From: Lentisphaeria bacterium
GTDB taxonomy: Bacteria; Verrucomicrobiota; Lentisphaeria; Oligosphaerales; Lenti-02
DNA length: 13,060 bases
Direction: 5' to 3'
Assembly: GCA_023145395.1 (NCBI GenBank)
Contig: JAGLDW010000346.1
Span: forward strand, 1 to 13,060
The position numbers and the translations under genes are program-made. Of this stretch, positions 1 to 7,481 are shown in pieces. The notes below the pieces were generated by a model, which saw only the letters and a program-made list of their open reading frames with translations, did not search any database and had not been told where the DNA came from. Within the stretch, counting starts at the first letter, position 1. Each line of letters begins with the position of its first letter.

Positions 1-41
1 GGCTCATGGTCTTTCCCGCACCTCCAAACCAGAGTGTTCCC

Positions 42-668
42 ATGGGGCTGCTTGATAAATTTTCGTGCTCTTCCTCTCCGCGTCGGTTGCCGGTGATCTT
101 TTGCGGGCATCCCGTTCTGCGTGAGAAGGCCAAGCGTGTGGAGGAGGTGACTCCGGGGGTTCGGGAGTTGGCTGCGCGCATGGTGGTGACCATGTACGAG
201 AACGAGGTGCGCGGCGTGGGGCTTGCCGCTCCCCAGGTGGCGCGCAGGCTGCGTCTCGTGGTCATTGACACGAGTGACCCGGAGAATCCGCCCGCATCGA
301 CGGCCTCGCCGGGTGAGATTGTGCTGGAACCGCGCATGCCGCTGGTGCTGGTCAATCCGGAGATCCTTTCGTCCTCCCAGGACCAGTCGGTCGTGTCGGA
401 GGGGTGTCTGAGCGTGCCCGAGATCTCCGGCGACGTGGAGCGTCCCGTATCTGTGATTCTCAAAAGCGACACACTGGACGGCGAGACGATCCAGGTTGAG
501 TGTGGGGGTCTTTTGGCGCGCTGTCTACAGCACGAGATTGACCATCTTGACGGAGTCCTTTTTGTGGACCGCATGGTGCCGGAGGACCGAAAGAGCATCG
601 AAGCCGAACTGTCGGCGCTTGAGCGCAAAGTGAAACAGAGCCTTCCCCGCAGTCTTAGAGGCAAGTGA
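42..668 (+). CDS. def: Peptide deformylase
   Basis: Removes the formyl group from the N-terminal methionine of new proteins in the cytoplasm, as a metal-dependent hydrolase. All three family motifs are visible, numbered from the ATG at 42 (208 residues): GVGLAAPQ at 58-65, EGCLS at 120-124 with the metal ligand Cys122, and QHEIDH at 163-168 with metal ligands His164 and His168 and catalytic Glu165. A Pro/Ser-rich insertion of about 20 residues lies between motifs 1 and 2, around residues 78-100, and the C-terminus is a charged helix. Start choice is uncertain. The ATG at 42 leaves about 16 residues before the usual LPV(I) beginning of the family. An in-frame ATG at 6 would add 12 residues, but the window starts too close to judge its ribosome site. 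The common partner gene fmt is not next to it on the right. The function is certain; the start is not. Confidence 0.95.
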   Translation: MGLLDKFSCSSSPRRLPVIFCGHPVLREKAKRVEEVTPGVRELAARMVVTMYENEVRGVGLAAPQVARRLRLVVIDTSDPENPPASTASPGEIVLEPRMPLVLVNPEILSSSQDQSVVSEGCLSVPEISGDVERPVSVILKSDTLDGETIQVECGGLLARCLQHEIDHLDGVLFVDRMVPEDRKSIEAELSALERKVKQSLPRSLRGK

Positions 669-705
669 CCTTGCCTACGGACAACGGACTGATTGGACAG
701 AGAAC

Positions 706-1632
706 GTGAGCCTGTCAGAGAGCAACCAGCAGACCGCATTTCCATCGGGGGACCCACCTTCCGGTGAAATGCTTCCCCCAGCACTCAAAGTGCGGGATGT
801 GCTGGTCGGCATTTTCTTCTATCCCGATGGTTTGCTGCTTCGGGCGCGGAGTCGTCCGCAGTGGCGGCAGGCGCTTGCGCTCTGCCTGGCCGTGTGTGTG
901 TTGTGTGCCATATTCGCGACTATGGTGACTCTCCCGAAAATCCGTCGCAGCGTAGAGACATGGACAGGCTGGTTTGGCGAGCAGGCGGGGACGTTGTGGA
1001 TGGCCGATGGCCAGTTGCACTGGGAGCGCCCAGCGGGTGCTGCGGAAGTGCCTCGGCGTCGGGGGGCGCGCGTGGATTTTGCCAATGGCCAGAGCGATCT
1101 CGCCGCTTTGGCGCTCGCCGACAGCGATGAGCGAGGTGTGTGGCTCTCAGGGGAGAAAATAGTCTACTGGGAGCGCCGGGGGAGCAAACCGGAATCCCTG
1201 CTTGTGTGCGACCTTGGGGATCAGCTTCAACGCTGGCTCTGGGAGAAAACTTGGCAATGGAAGGACGGAGAGAGGGTGGACGGGCAAGAACTGCTCGCCT
1301 ATTCTCGCACACTGACCGCTTCCCTAGCCTTGTCTCTTCCCCTTTGGTGGCATCTCCCGAGGATCCTGTTTCCCGTCGCCCTGTACGTTTTTCTTTTCAC
1401 CATCATGCCGGTGCTGCTTCGCCGCAGCACGGTGACCGGCGGCACCCCAACCGTCCTGTGCATTAACCTCTACGCGAGTATTCCGGCGGTTGTCGTGGGC
1501 ACGATCTACTCGTTGTTTGGGCCACCTGTCCTCGAGTTTGATCTCGCCTACGTCTTGGTGTTCTTTGCGTATCTGGTCTGGGCCTTCCGGCGTCTGCGCC
1601 GGCAGGCCCCGTCGGAGCATTCCCCCGTGTGA
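706..1632 (+). CDS. DUF1189-like membrane protein
   Basis: A 308-residue integral membrane protein of unknown function. Its layout is a short cytoplasmic N-terminus, membrane segment 1 at about 55-76, a soluble and probably extracytoplasmic domain at about 77-204, then three membrane segments at about 217-238, 248-271 and 277-295, ending in an Arg-rich tail. The soluble domain (ARVDFANGQSDL near 121-132, then GVWLSGEKIVYW near 144-155) follows the pattern I associate with DUF1189 proteins, in which a predicted extracellular beta domain sits between helix 1 and the later helices. That assignment rests on pattern memory. The start is a GTG at 706 with only a weak purine stretch upstream; the in-frame ATG at 769 (residue 22) is an alternative. 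It lies 37 bases after def and 24 bases before the next membrane protein, so co-transcription is likely. No catalytic motif is visible. Confidence 0.8.
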   Translation: MSLSESNQQTAFPSGDPPSGEMLPPALKVRDVLVGIFFYPDGLLLRARSRPQWRQALALCLAVCVLCAIFATMVTLPKIRRSVETWTGWFGEQAGTLWMADGQLHWERPAGAAEVPRRRGARVDFANGQSDLAALALADSDERGVWLSGEKIVYWERRGSKPESLLVCDLGDQLQRWLWEKTWQWKDGERVDGQELLAYSRTLTASLALSLPLWWHLPRILFPVALYVFLFTIMPVLLRRSTVTGGTPTVLCINLYASIPAVVVGTIYSLFGPPVLEFDLAYVLVFFAYLVWAFRRLRRQAPSEHSPV

Positions 1633-1640
1633 GCAGCCTG

Positions 1641-1647
1641 AAGGAGG
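1641..1647 (+). promoter_or_regulatory. Strong ribosome binding site (AAGGAGG)
   Basis: A full anti-16S match, AAGGAGG, lies nine bases before the ATG at 1657. It fixes the start of the 200-residue membrane protein. It is the strongest Shine-Dalgarno site in the window, which indicates that this organism uses conventional leadered initiation. Confidence 0.85.
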
Positions 1648-1656
1648 ACGATACCG

Positions 1657-2259
1657 ATGATATGGATACGAGACACGATCTACATGGCCTGGACTACATT
1701 GTGCTCCATTGTCGCGTTCTTTGCCGAAAAGACGGCTGAGAGTGGCATTGAGGCGAACCCCCTGATCTTGGTCGGGATCACCGTTCTTCTGAGCGTATGG
1801 CTGGTGTCGGGCACCTGGGCGGCGTCCATTGCGGGCAGCCGCCAGCGTTCTGTGGTGTTTCATTTCTTCCTTGGCATGCTTTTCCCTTTTGTGTATCCGC
1901 TTGTGGCCATCTTCGTTCTTGACGTGCGCGGCGCCGGCCAGCGTGCAAAGGTGCTCCATGAGGAGCAGGAAGCGGAAGCCGAGGCTGCACGGTTGATGGA
2001 CAGCCAGCAGGCCGATGCGCAGGGAGCCGAGGATGCGCCGGATCAGTTCGACCGCGACTACTTCAAACGCATCGCACGCGACGCCGACGGTCTTCCCACG
2101 GGGCCGTGGCTCGTGTCGTTCAACGGGCAAGAAATGAAGGCTCTTCAGATTGTCGACACACTTGACGAGGTGGTCGTCCTTGAGATCGGTGGCGACGATG
2201 GTGAGACGCAACGCATTCGAGTTCGCTACGCGTTGGTTGAGAGCTGTCGGGCCGGCTAG
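1657..2259 (+). CDS. Hypothetical protein with N-terminal membrane segments
   Basis: A 200-residue protein I do not recognise. Two clear hydrophobic segments lie at about 36-58 and 66-89, and a weaker one at about 5-22 may be amphipathic. An acidic, Ala/Glu-rich linker follows (about 95-130), which looks like a short coiled or flexible arm. A C-terminal domain of about 70 residues begins near FDRDYFKRIA (131-140) and contains alternating hydrophobic stretches such as WLVSF and EVVVLEIGG, suggesting a small beta-rich cytoplasmic domain. No cysteine pairs or catalytic motifs stand out. The start is secured by the AAGGAGG site. It follows the DUF1189-like gene by 24 bases and precedes ileS by 81 bases. 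Pairing with the upstream membrane protein suggests a shared membrane role, but nothing shows which one. Confidence 0.8.
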   Translation: MIWIRDTIYMAWTTLCSIVAFFAEKTAESGIEANPLILVGITVLLSVWLVSGTWAASIAGSRQRSVVFHFFLGMLFPFVYPLVAIFVLDVRGAGQRAKVLHEEQEAEAEAARLMDSQQADAQGAEDAPDQFDRDYFKRIARDADGLPTGPWLVSFNGQEMKALQIVDTLDEVVVLEIGGDDGETQRIRVRYALVESCRAG

Positions 2260-2294
2260 CTTTGGATACTTCACGAACGCGGTAGCGAGAAGAG

Positions 2295-2315
2295 GCGCCC
2301 GGAACCGGGAGGCGC
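2295..2315 (+). other. Possible short hairpin in the ileS leader
   Basis: The gap between 2259 and 2341 contains a GC-rich imperfect inverted repeat. GCG plus CCCG (2295-2301) can pair with CGGG (2306-2309) and CGC (2313-2315), leaving a GAAC loop and a three-base bulge. No T-tract follows, so it is not an intrinsic terminator. The leader is far too short for, and lacks the core sequence of, a T-box that controls ileS in Firmicutes. It may be a chance structure in GC-rich DNA. Confidence 0.2.
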
Positions 2316-2340
2316 TGCGCCACGCGAGAGAGATGCACTT

Positions 2341-5300
2341 ATGTTCAGTCCTGTTGATCCCCATGTCGCCTTTGCCGGAATGGAGGAGAGGATCCTTGAT
2401 TTCTGGCAGGAACGTCAGATTTTCGAGCAATCCCTGGCAAACCGTTCCGAGTGCGAGCACTATGTGTTCTACGACGGCCCGCCTTTTGCCACGGGCCTTC
2501 CCCACTACGGGCACCTCCTGGCCGGGACCATCAAGGACGTGGTGCCACGCTACCAGACCATGTGCGGGAAGTATGTGGAGCGCACCTTTGGGTGGGACTG
2601 CCACGGCCTGCCCATCGAGGCGCTCGCCCAGGAGTCGCTGGGTCTGGCTGGCGCTCTCGCCATCCAGGAAATCGGTGTCGACACCTTCAACGAGACCTGT
2701 CGCAGCATGGTCCTCACGTACGTGGACGAGTGGCGCAAGACCGTGAACCGGATGGGCCGCTGGGTGGATTTCGATCATGGCTACAAGACCATGGACGCGA
2801 CGTTCATGGAGACCATCTGGTGGGTCTTCAAGCAACTCTGGGACAAGGGGCGCATCTACCGCGCCCACCGAATCATGCCCTATAGCTGGAAGCTCAACAC
2901 GCCGCTGTCCAACTTCGAGGCCAACCGCAACTACCAGGATGTCCAGGATCCGGCTGTCACCTGCCGCATGCGACTGACCTCATGCCCCATCGACTTGCCG
3001 GCTGGCGCATCCGCCTACATCCTCATCTGGACCACCACGCCGTGGACGCTTCCGGGAAACTTGGCCGTGTGCGCGGGACCCGATATTGAATACGTGGCGG
3101 TGCGCGACAGGGCGAGCGACGATGTGTTTCTCCTGGCGGAGGCGCGGGTTGGCTCCTGCTTCCGCGAGGAGAGCGAGTACGAGATCGTTGGCCATTTTCG
3201 CGGGGCGGATCTTGCGGGCGCCACCTACGAACCGTTGTTTCCCCATTTTGCTCGGCAGGCGAATGCGTTCCAGGTTTTGTGCGACGACTACGTGACAACC
3301 ACGGAGGGAACGGGCCTGGTCCATATGGCGCCTGCCTATGGTGAGGACGACTATCGTGTCTGCCGGGCGGCGGGCATCGAACTGGTCGATCCTCTGGACG
3401 AGGATGCCGCCTTCACATCCCAGGTGCCCGAGTACGAGGGCCAGTTCTGCAAAGACGCGGACAAGTCCATCATCAAGCATCTCAAGAATGAGGGAAAGCT
3501 CGTGCACCAGACGACCATCGTGCACAGCTACCCCTTCTGCGAGCGCACGGACACCCCCCTGGTCTACCGGGCCATCGACGCCTGGTATGTGCGAGTCGAG
3601 GACATGCACGAGCGTCTTCTCGCCAACAATGCGTGTATTCGCTGGGTTCCCGACTACGTGGGTGAGCGCAGATTCGCAAACTGGCTTGCCGAGGCGAAGG
3701 ACTGGAATATCAGCCGCAACCGCTTTTGGGGAAGTTGCCTGCCTATTTGGGTGAATGTGGATGATCCCGACGATATGATCTGCGTCGGTAGCGCTGCCGA
3801 GTTGGAGGAACTATCAGGCGAGAAGATTGGGGACTTGCACAAGCACTACATCGACCCGGTAGTCATCCAGCGCGATGGCAAGACCTACCGGCGCACGCCA
3901 GAGGTGTTGGACTGCTGGTTCGAGAGCGGCGCCATGCCCTATGCGCAGCACCACTACCCCTTTGAAAACAAGGCGGAGGTGGAGGCGACGTTCCCAGCAT
4001 CCTTCATCGCTGAAGGGCTTGACCAGACGCGTGGCTGGTTCTACACCTTGACCGTGTTGTCGACCATTCTTTTTGACAAACCCGCCTTCACGAATGTGGT
4101 GGTCAACGGGCTTGTGCTTGCGGAAGATGGCAAGAAGATGTCAAAGCGTCTGAAAAACTATCCCGACCCAAGGCATGTGATGGATGCCTATGGGGCGGAT
4201 GCGCTGCGCCTGTGTCTGATGAGCTCGCCCGTGGTTCGGGGCGAGGATCTCTGCTTTGTGGAGAACGCGGTGCGCGAGAGCATGCGCACGGTCATTCTGC
4301 CCATCTGGAACGCCTACAGCTTCCTAGTGACCTATGCTCGGGTTGATGGTTGGAAGCCTGAGGGCGCCGCTGGCGCGCCAACGAGTCCCACCAATGTCCT
4401 GGACCGTTGGATTCTGTCTCGCCTGCAGCAGGCGACAGCGGATATCAGGGAACGCATGGACGCCTACGACCTGCAGCGCAGCGCTCTCCGGTTCACGGGG
4501 CTGATCGAGGAACTGACAAATTGGTATATCCGCCGAAGCCGCCGGAGGTTTTGGAAGAGCGAGGACGATGAGGATAAGGCGGAGGCATATGCGACCTTGC
4601 ACCACGTGCTGCTTACCTTCTGCAAGCTGGCTGCCCCGTTCATCCCCTTTGTGACCGAGGAGATCTATCGCAACCTGCGCACATCGCACATGCCCGAGTC
4701 GGTGCATCTCTGTGATTTCCCGGAGGTGGATGAACAGCATTTGGATGCGGTGCTTAGCCGTCGTATGGGCAACACCATGCTGGCGGCTTCGCTCGGGCGT
4801 TTCCTTCGCACACGGGCGTCTCTGCGGGTGCGGCAACCGCTGAAATCCGCCGTCCTCGTCTCGGCCGATGCCGAAGTCCGGGCGGACCTGGAGCGGATGG
4901 GTGGGTTGATTGCAGACGAGTTGAACGTGAAAGAGGTGGTTGTGGGAGGGGACGAGGAGGCGCTTGTCGAACTTTCGGCCAAGGCGAACTTCAAGGCGCT
5001 TGGCCCGCGACTCGGCAAGCGTATGCGTGCGGCGGCGAAGGCCATCGAGTCGCTGGCTCCGGCTGGCATCCAGTCGCTGCGCGCAGGAGGTTCGCACTCC
5101 GTTGAACTTGACGATGGGCAGGCGCCCGTGGAGATTTTCCTGGACGACATTGTCGTGCAGCGAAGCGAACGCGCGGGCATGACCGTGGCCAACGAGGGTG
5201 CCATCACCGTGGCGCTTGAGACCACCCTTGACGAGGAGCTGGTCTGCGAGGGCTGGGCGCGGGAGATCGTCAGCAAACTGCAGAACATGCGGCGGGAGGC

Positions 5301-5499
5301 CGGTCTCGAGGTGTCGGACCGGATTCGTGTGGCCTATGAGTTGCCGCCCGAAGGGATGGAAGCCATCCGCCGTTTTGGCGACTATATTGGCAGTGAGACG
5401 CTTGCGGTGGAGTTTGCCGCAGGTGTCCCTAAGGGTGTCGAGGAGAGCGAAATCAACGGAATGTGCTGTCGGTTTTGCCTGGAAAAGGTGTTTGTGTGA
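2341..5499 (+). CDS. ileS: Isoleucyl-tRNA synthetase, eukaryote-like type
   Basis: Charges tRNA-Ile with isoleucine in the cytoplasm and edits mischarged valine. At 1052 residues it has the length of the long, eukaryote-like form (type 2). Class I landmarks in order: the HIGH signature reads HYGH at 55-58 inside GLPHYGHLL; WDCHGLPIE near 85; the editing-domain Thr-rich segment WTTTPWTLP near 230-238; the editing pocket GTGLVHMAPAYGEDD near 324-338 with its conserved Asp; DCWFESGAMPYAQ near 524; and the KMSKR loop as KKMSKR with Met600. The anticodon-binding helical region (KLAAPFIPFVTEEIY) follows, then a divergent C-terminal domain ending in CCRFCLEKVFV. I do not see the paired CxxC zinc site typical of the C-terminus of the E. 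coli enzyme. Type 2 enzymes are known for low sensitivity to mupirocin, so that is inferred here. The start ATG at 2341 has a purine-rich GAGAGAG about nine bases upstream. Confidence 0.97.
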   Translation: MFSPVDPHVAFAGMEERILDFWQERQIFEQSLANRSECEHYVFYDGPPFATGLPHYGHLLAGTIKDVVPRYQTMCGKYVERTFGWDCHGLPIEALAQESLGLAGALAIQEIGVDTFNETCRSMVLTYVDEWRKTVNRMGRWVDFDHGYKTMDATFMETIWWVFKQLWDKGRIYRAHRIMPYSWKLNTPLSNFEANRNYQDVQDPAVTCRMRLTSCPIDLPAGASAYILIWTTTPWTLPGNLAVCAGPDIEYVAVRDRASDDVFLLAEARVGSCFREESEYEIVGHFRGADLAGATYEPLFPHFARQANAFQVLCDDYVTTTEGTGLVHMAPAYGEDDYRVCRAAGIELVDPLDEDAAFTSQVPEYEGQFCKDADKSIIKHLKNEGKLVHQTTIVHSYPFCERTDTPLVYRAIDAWYVRVEDMHERLLANNACIRWVPDYVGERRFANWLAEAKDWNISRNRFWGSCLPIWVNVDDPDDMICVGSAAELEELSGEKIGDLHKHYIDPVVIQRDGKTYRRTPEVLDCWFESGAMPYAQHHYPFENKAEVEATFPASFIAEGLDQTRGWFYTLTVLSTILFDKPAFTNVVVNGLVLAEDGKKMSKRLKNYPDPRHVMDAYGADALRLCLMSSPVVRGEDLCFVENAVRESMRTVILPIWNAYSFLVTYARVDGWKPEGAAGAPTSPTNVLDRWILSRLQQATADIRERMDAYDLQRSALRFTGLIEELTNWYIRRSRRRFWKSEDDEDKAEAYATLHHVLLTFCKLAAPFIPFVTEEIYRNLRTSHMPESVHLCDFPEVDEQHLDAVLSRRMGNTMLAASLGRFLRTRASLRVRQPLKSAVLVSADAEVRADLERMGGLIADELNVKEVVVGGDEEALVELSAKANFKALGPRLGKRMRAAAKAIESLAPAGIQSLRAGGSHSVELDDGQAPVEIFLDDIVVQRSERAGMTVANEGAITVALETTLDEELVCEGWAREIVSKLQNMRREAGLEVSDRIRVAYELPPEGMEAIRRFGDYIGSETLAVEFAAGVPKGVEESEINGMCCRFCLEKVFV

Positions 5500-5548
5500 C
5501 GGCACGGTCGCGCCACCACGCATGTTGACTGTCTCTTTTTTTGTGGCC

Positions 5549-5553
5549 GGAGG
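5549..5553 (+). promoter_or_regulatory. Ribosome binding site deciding the zinc-ribbon gene start
   Basis: GGAGG sits two bases before one ATG (5556) and five bases before a second, adjacent ATG (5559). The spacing favours the second. It also gives the N-terminus MNYEYICTAC, which matches the usual MPxYEYxCxxC beginning of FmdB-type zinc ribbons. A TTG at 5541, upstream of this site, is not a credible start. Confidence 0.7.
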
Positions 5554-5558
5554 ATATG

Positions 5559-7394
5559 ATGAACTACGAATATATATGCACGGCCTGCAATGCGACGTGG
5601 GACACGGACGAGGATAGTGAGAGCGTTCCCTGTCCCGACTGCGGGGGGCGACTCAAGCTTGCGGACCCTGCGGAGGTGGTAGCTATTTCTCCCTCACCAC
5701 CCTCGCTCGCAACTGCGGGTTTGAAGGTTGCATTGCCTGTCGGAGTGATCGGCAGCACGCCGACTCCCATGGTCCCGACCCCTTCCATAGTGGACACGGG
5801 AATGTCTGCAGCTGTAAGCAATGACTTTGTCGAGCAGATGGTGGAGGAACGTCGGCGGAATGCGGAGAGAGAAGCGGAGCTGATTCTCGAGAAGGCCCGC
5901 CTCGAAGTGGCGAATGAGCGCAGCGGGCGGTTGGCGAAACTCGAGGAGGAGATTGGCGCACAGCGTGACCAGCAGCGGAAGGAGTTGGAAGGCGAAATCG
6001 AGCAGATTCGCCAGAAAGCGGTTGCCGAGGCCGAGGTGGCTGCGCAGGCTCGGGCTGCGGACCTGGTCACCCGGTTGGAAGCGGAGGCGCGAGAGGGCAC
6101 GGAGAAGATCCATGCTGCTGCCGAAGCGAATGCGGAGGCTTCCAAGAAGAAGCTTCTTGCGGCGGCGAGTAGGCTCAAGGAGAAAAAGAAAGAACTGGAT
6201 GTTCGGGAACTCGATGTCCAGAAGACTCTTGAGGAGACCAATCGGCGCAAGGAAGAAGCGGAAAAGCAGATTATCGCCCTTGCGGCGAAGGTGAAGGAGA
6301 AGAAAGAGTCGGTGGATCGGATTGTCGCCACTGCCAGGAAGGAGGCAGAGGCAATCCTTGCGGAGGCCAAAGAGAGGAAGGCAAGCACGGAGAAGACGCT
6401 TTTGGACCTTGCGGGAAAGATCAAGGAGAAGCGTGTTGCCGCCGACAAGGATCTAGCGAAAGCGAAGAAGGACGCAGAGCATCTCATCTCCGAGGCGGAG
6501 AAGAAAAAGGGCGAGAGTCTGGCAGAGCTTCAGAAAGTGGCTGCCGAGGCGAAGACGCGCCGTCAGGAGGCGGAGGATCTGTTGAGCAAGGCGCGGGCCG
6601 AGGCGCAGGTTCTGAAGGATAAGGTGCCTGAAGGGGACACGGCCAACTCCAAGGGAGCCGCTGCCAAGAAAACCGAGGAAACTGCTGGTGCGATGAATGG
6701 AAAGGCACCGGACAAGACGGGGGGGGAGCCTGTAGGGCAGAGCGAGGAGCTGGCGAAAGTGCGCCGGGAACTGGCCAAGGCACAGGAGACGAGCGAACGG
6801 AAAGAGAAGGTCACCAGCGAAGCGAAGCAGTCTGCGATGGGAGCAGCCAACGAGGCACACAAACTTCAGTTCTGGATTCTGCGTGTGATCCAGGCGCAGG
6901 GCCCGCTCGCGGTGTTCCTCGCCTTGTTCATGGTTAGCAAGACCGCAGGTGCGGCGCGGGGGGGGGCGGTTGTGCTTCTGCTCGTGTCGGTTGCCTTCAG
7001 TGGCTGGGGATGGCTTCTCGGCTCGAAGCTGAAGAAATGCATTGATGCACTTTTTGCCTTCTTCTTTCGCGACAAGATGGTTGGCACCGCCGGACAGGGG
7101 ACAAAATCTGGATTGAACACCACTAGGAACGGAACCTCAGCACAGGCTAGTTCTCGTGTGATGCAACCATCGAGGAACGGCATGTCGGGGAAGTTGGGGA
7201 AAAAGGGGGGGACAAAGTTCAAAGGCATCGACAAGAAAAATAAGAATTCTGCGAAGTCCAAGGGCGACGATCCCGGGAAGGGCGACGACCCCAAGAAGGG
7301 CGACGACCCCAAGAGTGTTGAAAAAGTGAAGTCTCCGGGTGATGAAAAAGTGAAGTCTAGCGAACTGGACTCCGAGCGGAAGGGCACCGCCTGA
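5559..7394 (+). CDS. Zinc-ribbon / coiled-coil membrane protein of unknown function
   Basis: A 611-residue modular protein. Residues 1-30 form an FmdB-like zinc ribbon with two CxxC pairs: Cys7/Cys10 and Cys25/Cys28. A Pro/Ser/Thr-rich linker (about 40-85) leads to a long Lys/Glu/Ala-rich coiled coil (about 88-358) that contains 43-residue internal repeats. After a low-complexity stretch, a second charged helix (about 393-445) leads into two hydrophobic segments (about 449-464 and 470-490) that look like a membrane hairpin with a Gly/Arg turn. The tail (about 500-611) is Lys-rich and repetitive, with KGDDPx units. The predicted topology places both the ribbon and the basic tail in the cytoplasm. 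No enzyme motif is seen. Parallels in shape, though not in recognised sequence, are membrane-tethered scaffold or nucleoid/ribosome-binding proteins. Low-complexity composition means that weak database matches to myosin-, TolA- or ATP-synthase-b-like coils should not be trusted. It lies 59 bases after ileS and 87 bases before a sensor kinase. Confidence 0.85.
   Translation: MNYEYICTACNATWDTDEDSESVPCPDCGGRLKLADPAEVVAISPSPPSLATAGLKVALPVGVIGSTPTPMVPTPSIVDTGMSAAVSNDFVEQMVEERRRNAEREAELILEKARLEVANERSGRLAKLEEEIGAQRDQQRKELEGEIEQIRQKAVAEAEVAAQARAADLVTRLEAEAREGTEKIHAAAEANAEASKKKLLAAASRLKEKKKELDVRELDVQKTLEETNRRKEEAEKQIIALAAKVKEKKESVDRIVATARKEAEAILAEAKERKASTEKTLLDLAGKIKEKRVAADKDLAKAKKDAEHLISEAEKKKGESLAELQKVAAEAKTRRQEAEDLLSKARAEAQVLKDKVPEGDTANSKGAAAKKTEETAGAMNGKAPDKTGGEPVGQSEELAKVRRELAKAQETSERKEKVTSEAKQSAMGAANEAHKLQFWILRVIQAQGPLAVFLALFMVSKTAGAARGGAVVLLLVSVAFSGWGWLLGSKLKKCIDALFAFFFRDKMVGTAGQGTKSGLNTTRNGTSAQASSRVMQPSRNGMSGKLGKKGGTKFKGIDKKNKNSAKSKGDDPGKGDDPKKGDDPKSVEKVKSPGDEKVKSSELDSERKGTA
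6279..6614 (+). repeat. 129-base tandem repeat inside the coiled-coil gene
   Basis: Two full 43-codon units (6279-6407 and 6408-6536) and a degenerate partial third (from 6537) are in register. Unit 1 begins LAAKVKEKKE, unit 2 LAGKIKEKRV and unit 3 VAAEAKTRRQ. Each continues with a K/A-rich heptad segment (ARKEAEAIL, AKKDAEHLI, ARAEAQVL). A weaker related segment with KEKKKE lies 39 codons before the KEKKE of unit 1. The exact 129-base spacing and the shared Leu/Ala positions point to internal duplication, not mere coiled-coil periodicity. Confidence 0.65.
7260..7313 (+). repeat. 18-base tandem repeat (KGDDPx x3)
   Basis: Three consecutive six-codon units, KGDDPG, KGDDPK and KGDDPK, lie in the C-terminal tail (7260-7277, 7278-7295, 7296-7313). 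Units 2 and 3 are identical at the DNA level, AAGGGCGACGACCCCAAG, so they are recent and prone to copy-number change in multiples of six residues, which keeps the frame. Confidence 0.85.
7320..7358 (+). repeat. 24-base repeat (EKVKS x2)
   Basis: The 15-base sequence GAAAAAGTGAAGTCT occurs at 7320-7334 and again at 7344-7358, encoding EKVKS twice with an eight-codon period. It follows the KGDDPx units directly, so the tail has grown by at least two separate small duplications. Confidence 0.75.
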
Positions 7395-7465
7395 TCTTCT
7401 TCTGCAATGGTTGTCCAGGGCATTCATTCTGTTCGTTGGAAGTGTGCTGGCTTGTGAAAGACATG

Positions 7466-7472
7466 GGCGGAG
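7466..7472 (+). promoter_or_regulatory. Ribosome binding site for the sensor kinase
   Basis: GGCGGAG ends nine bases before the ATG at 7482, a normal spacing. The in-frame TTG codons at 7473 and 7476 directly abut this site, so they are poor starts. The site therefore favours 7482. Confidence 0.55.
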
Positions 7473-7481
7473 TTGTTGACA

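Noticed and set aside
2260..2340. T-box riboswitch upstream of ileS
   Set aside because: The gap is only 81 bases and lacks the T-box core sequence and an antiterminator; the small hairpin has no T-tract.
1324..2868. Long open frame on the minus strand (over 500 codons)
   Set aside because: It lies antisense to three well-supported + strand genes including ileS, its product has no recognisable motif, and its His/Arg/Pro-rich composition is typical of a GC-rich shadow frame.
4324..5523. 399-codon minus-strand open frame
   Set aside because: It is antisense to the C-terminal part of ileS, with no motif and no ribosome site that I can see.
5500..5558. Seven-T run at 5536-5542 as an intrinsic terminator of ileS
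   Set aside because: I could not find a stable GC-rich stem directly before it, and it sits just upstream of a ribosome site.
5564..6487. 307-codon minus-strand frame rich in Ser/Ala/Phe
   Set aside because: It is the mirror of Lys/Glu codons in the coiled-coil gene (AAG and GAG read as CTT and CTC), so the composition is an artefact.
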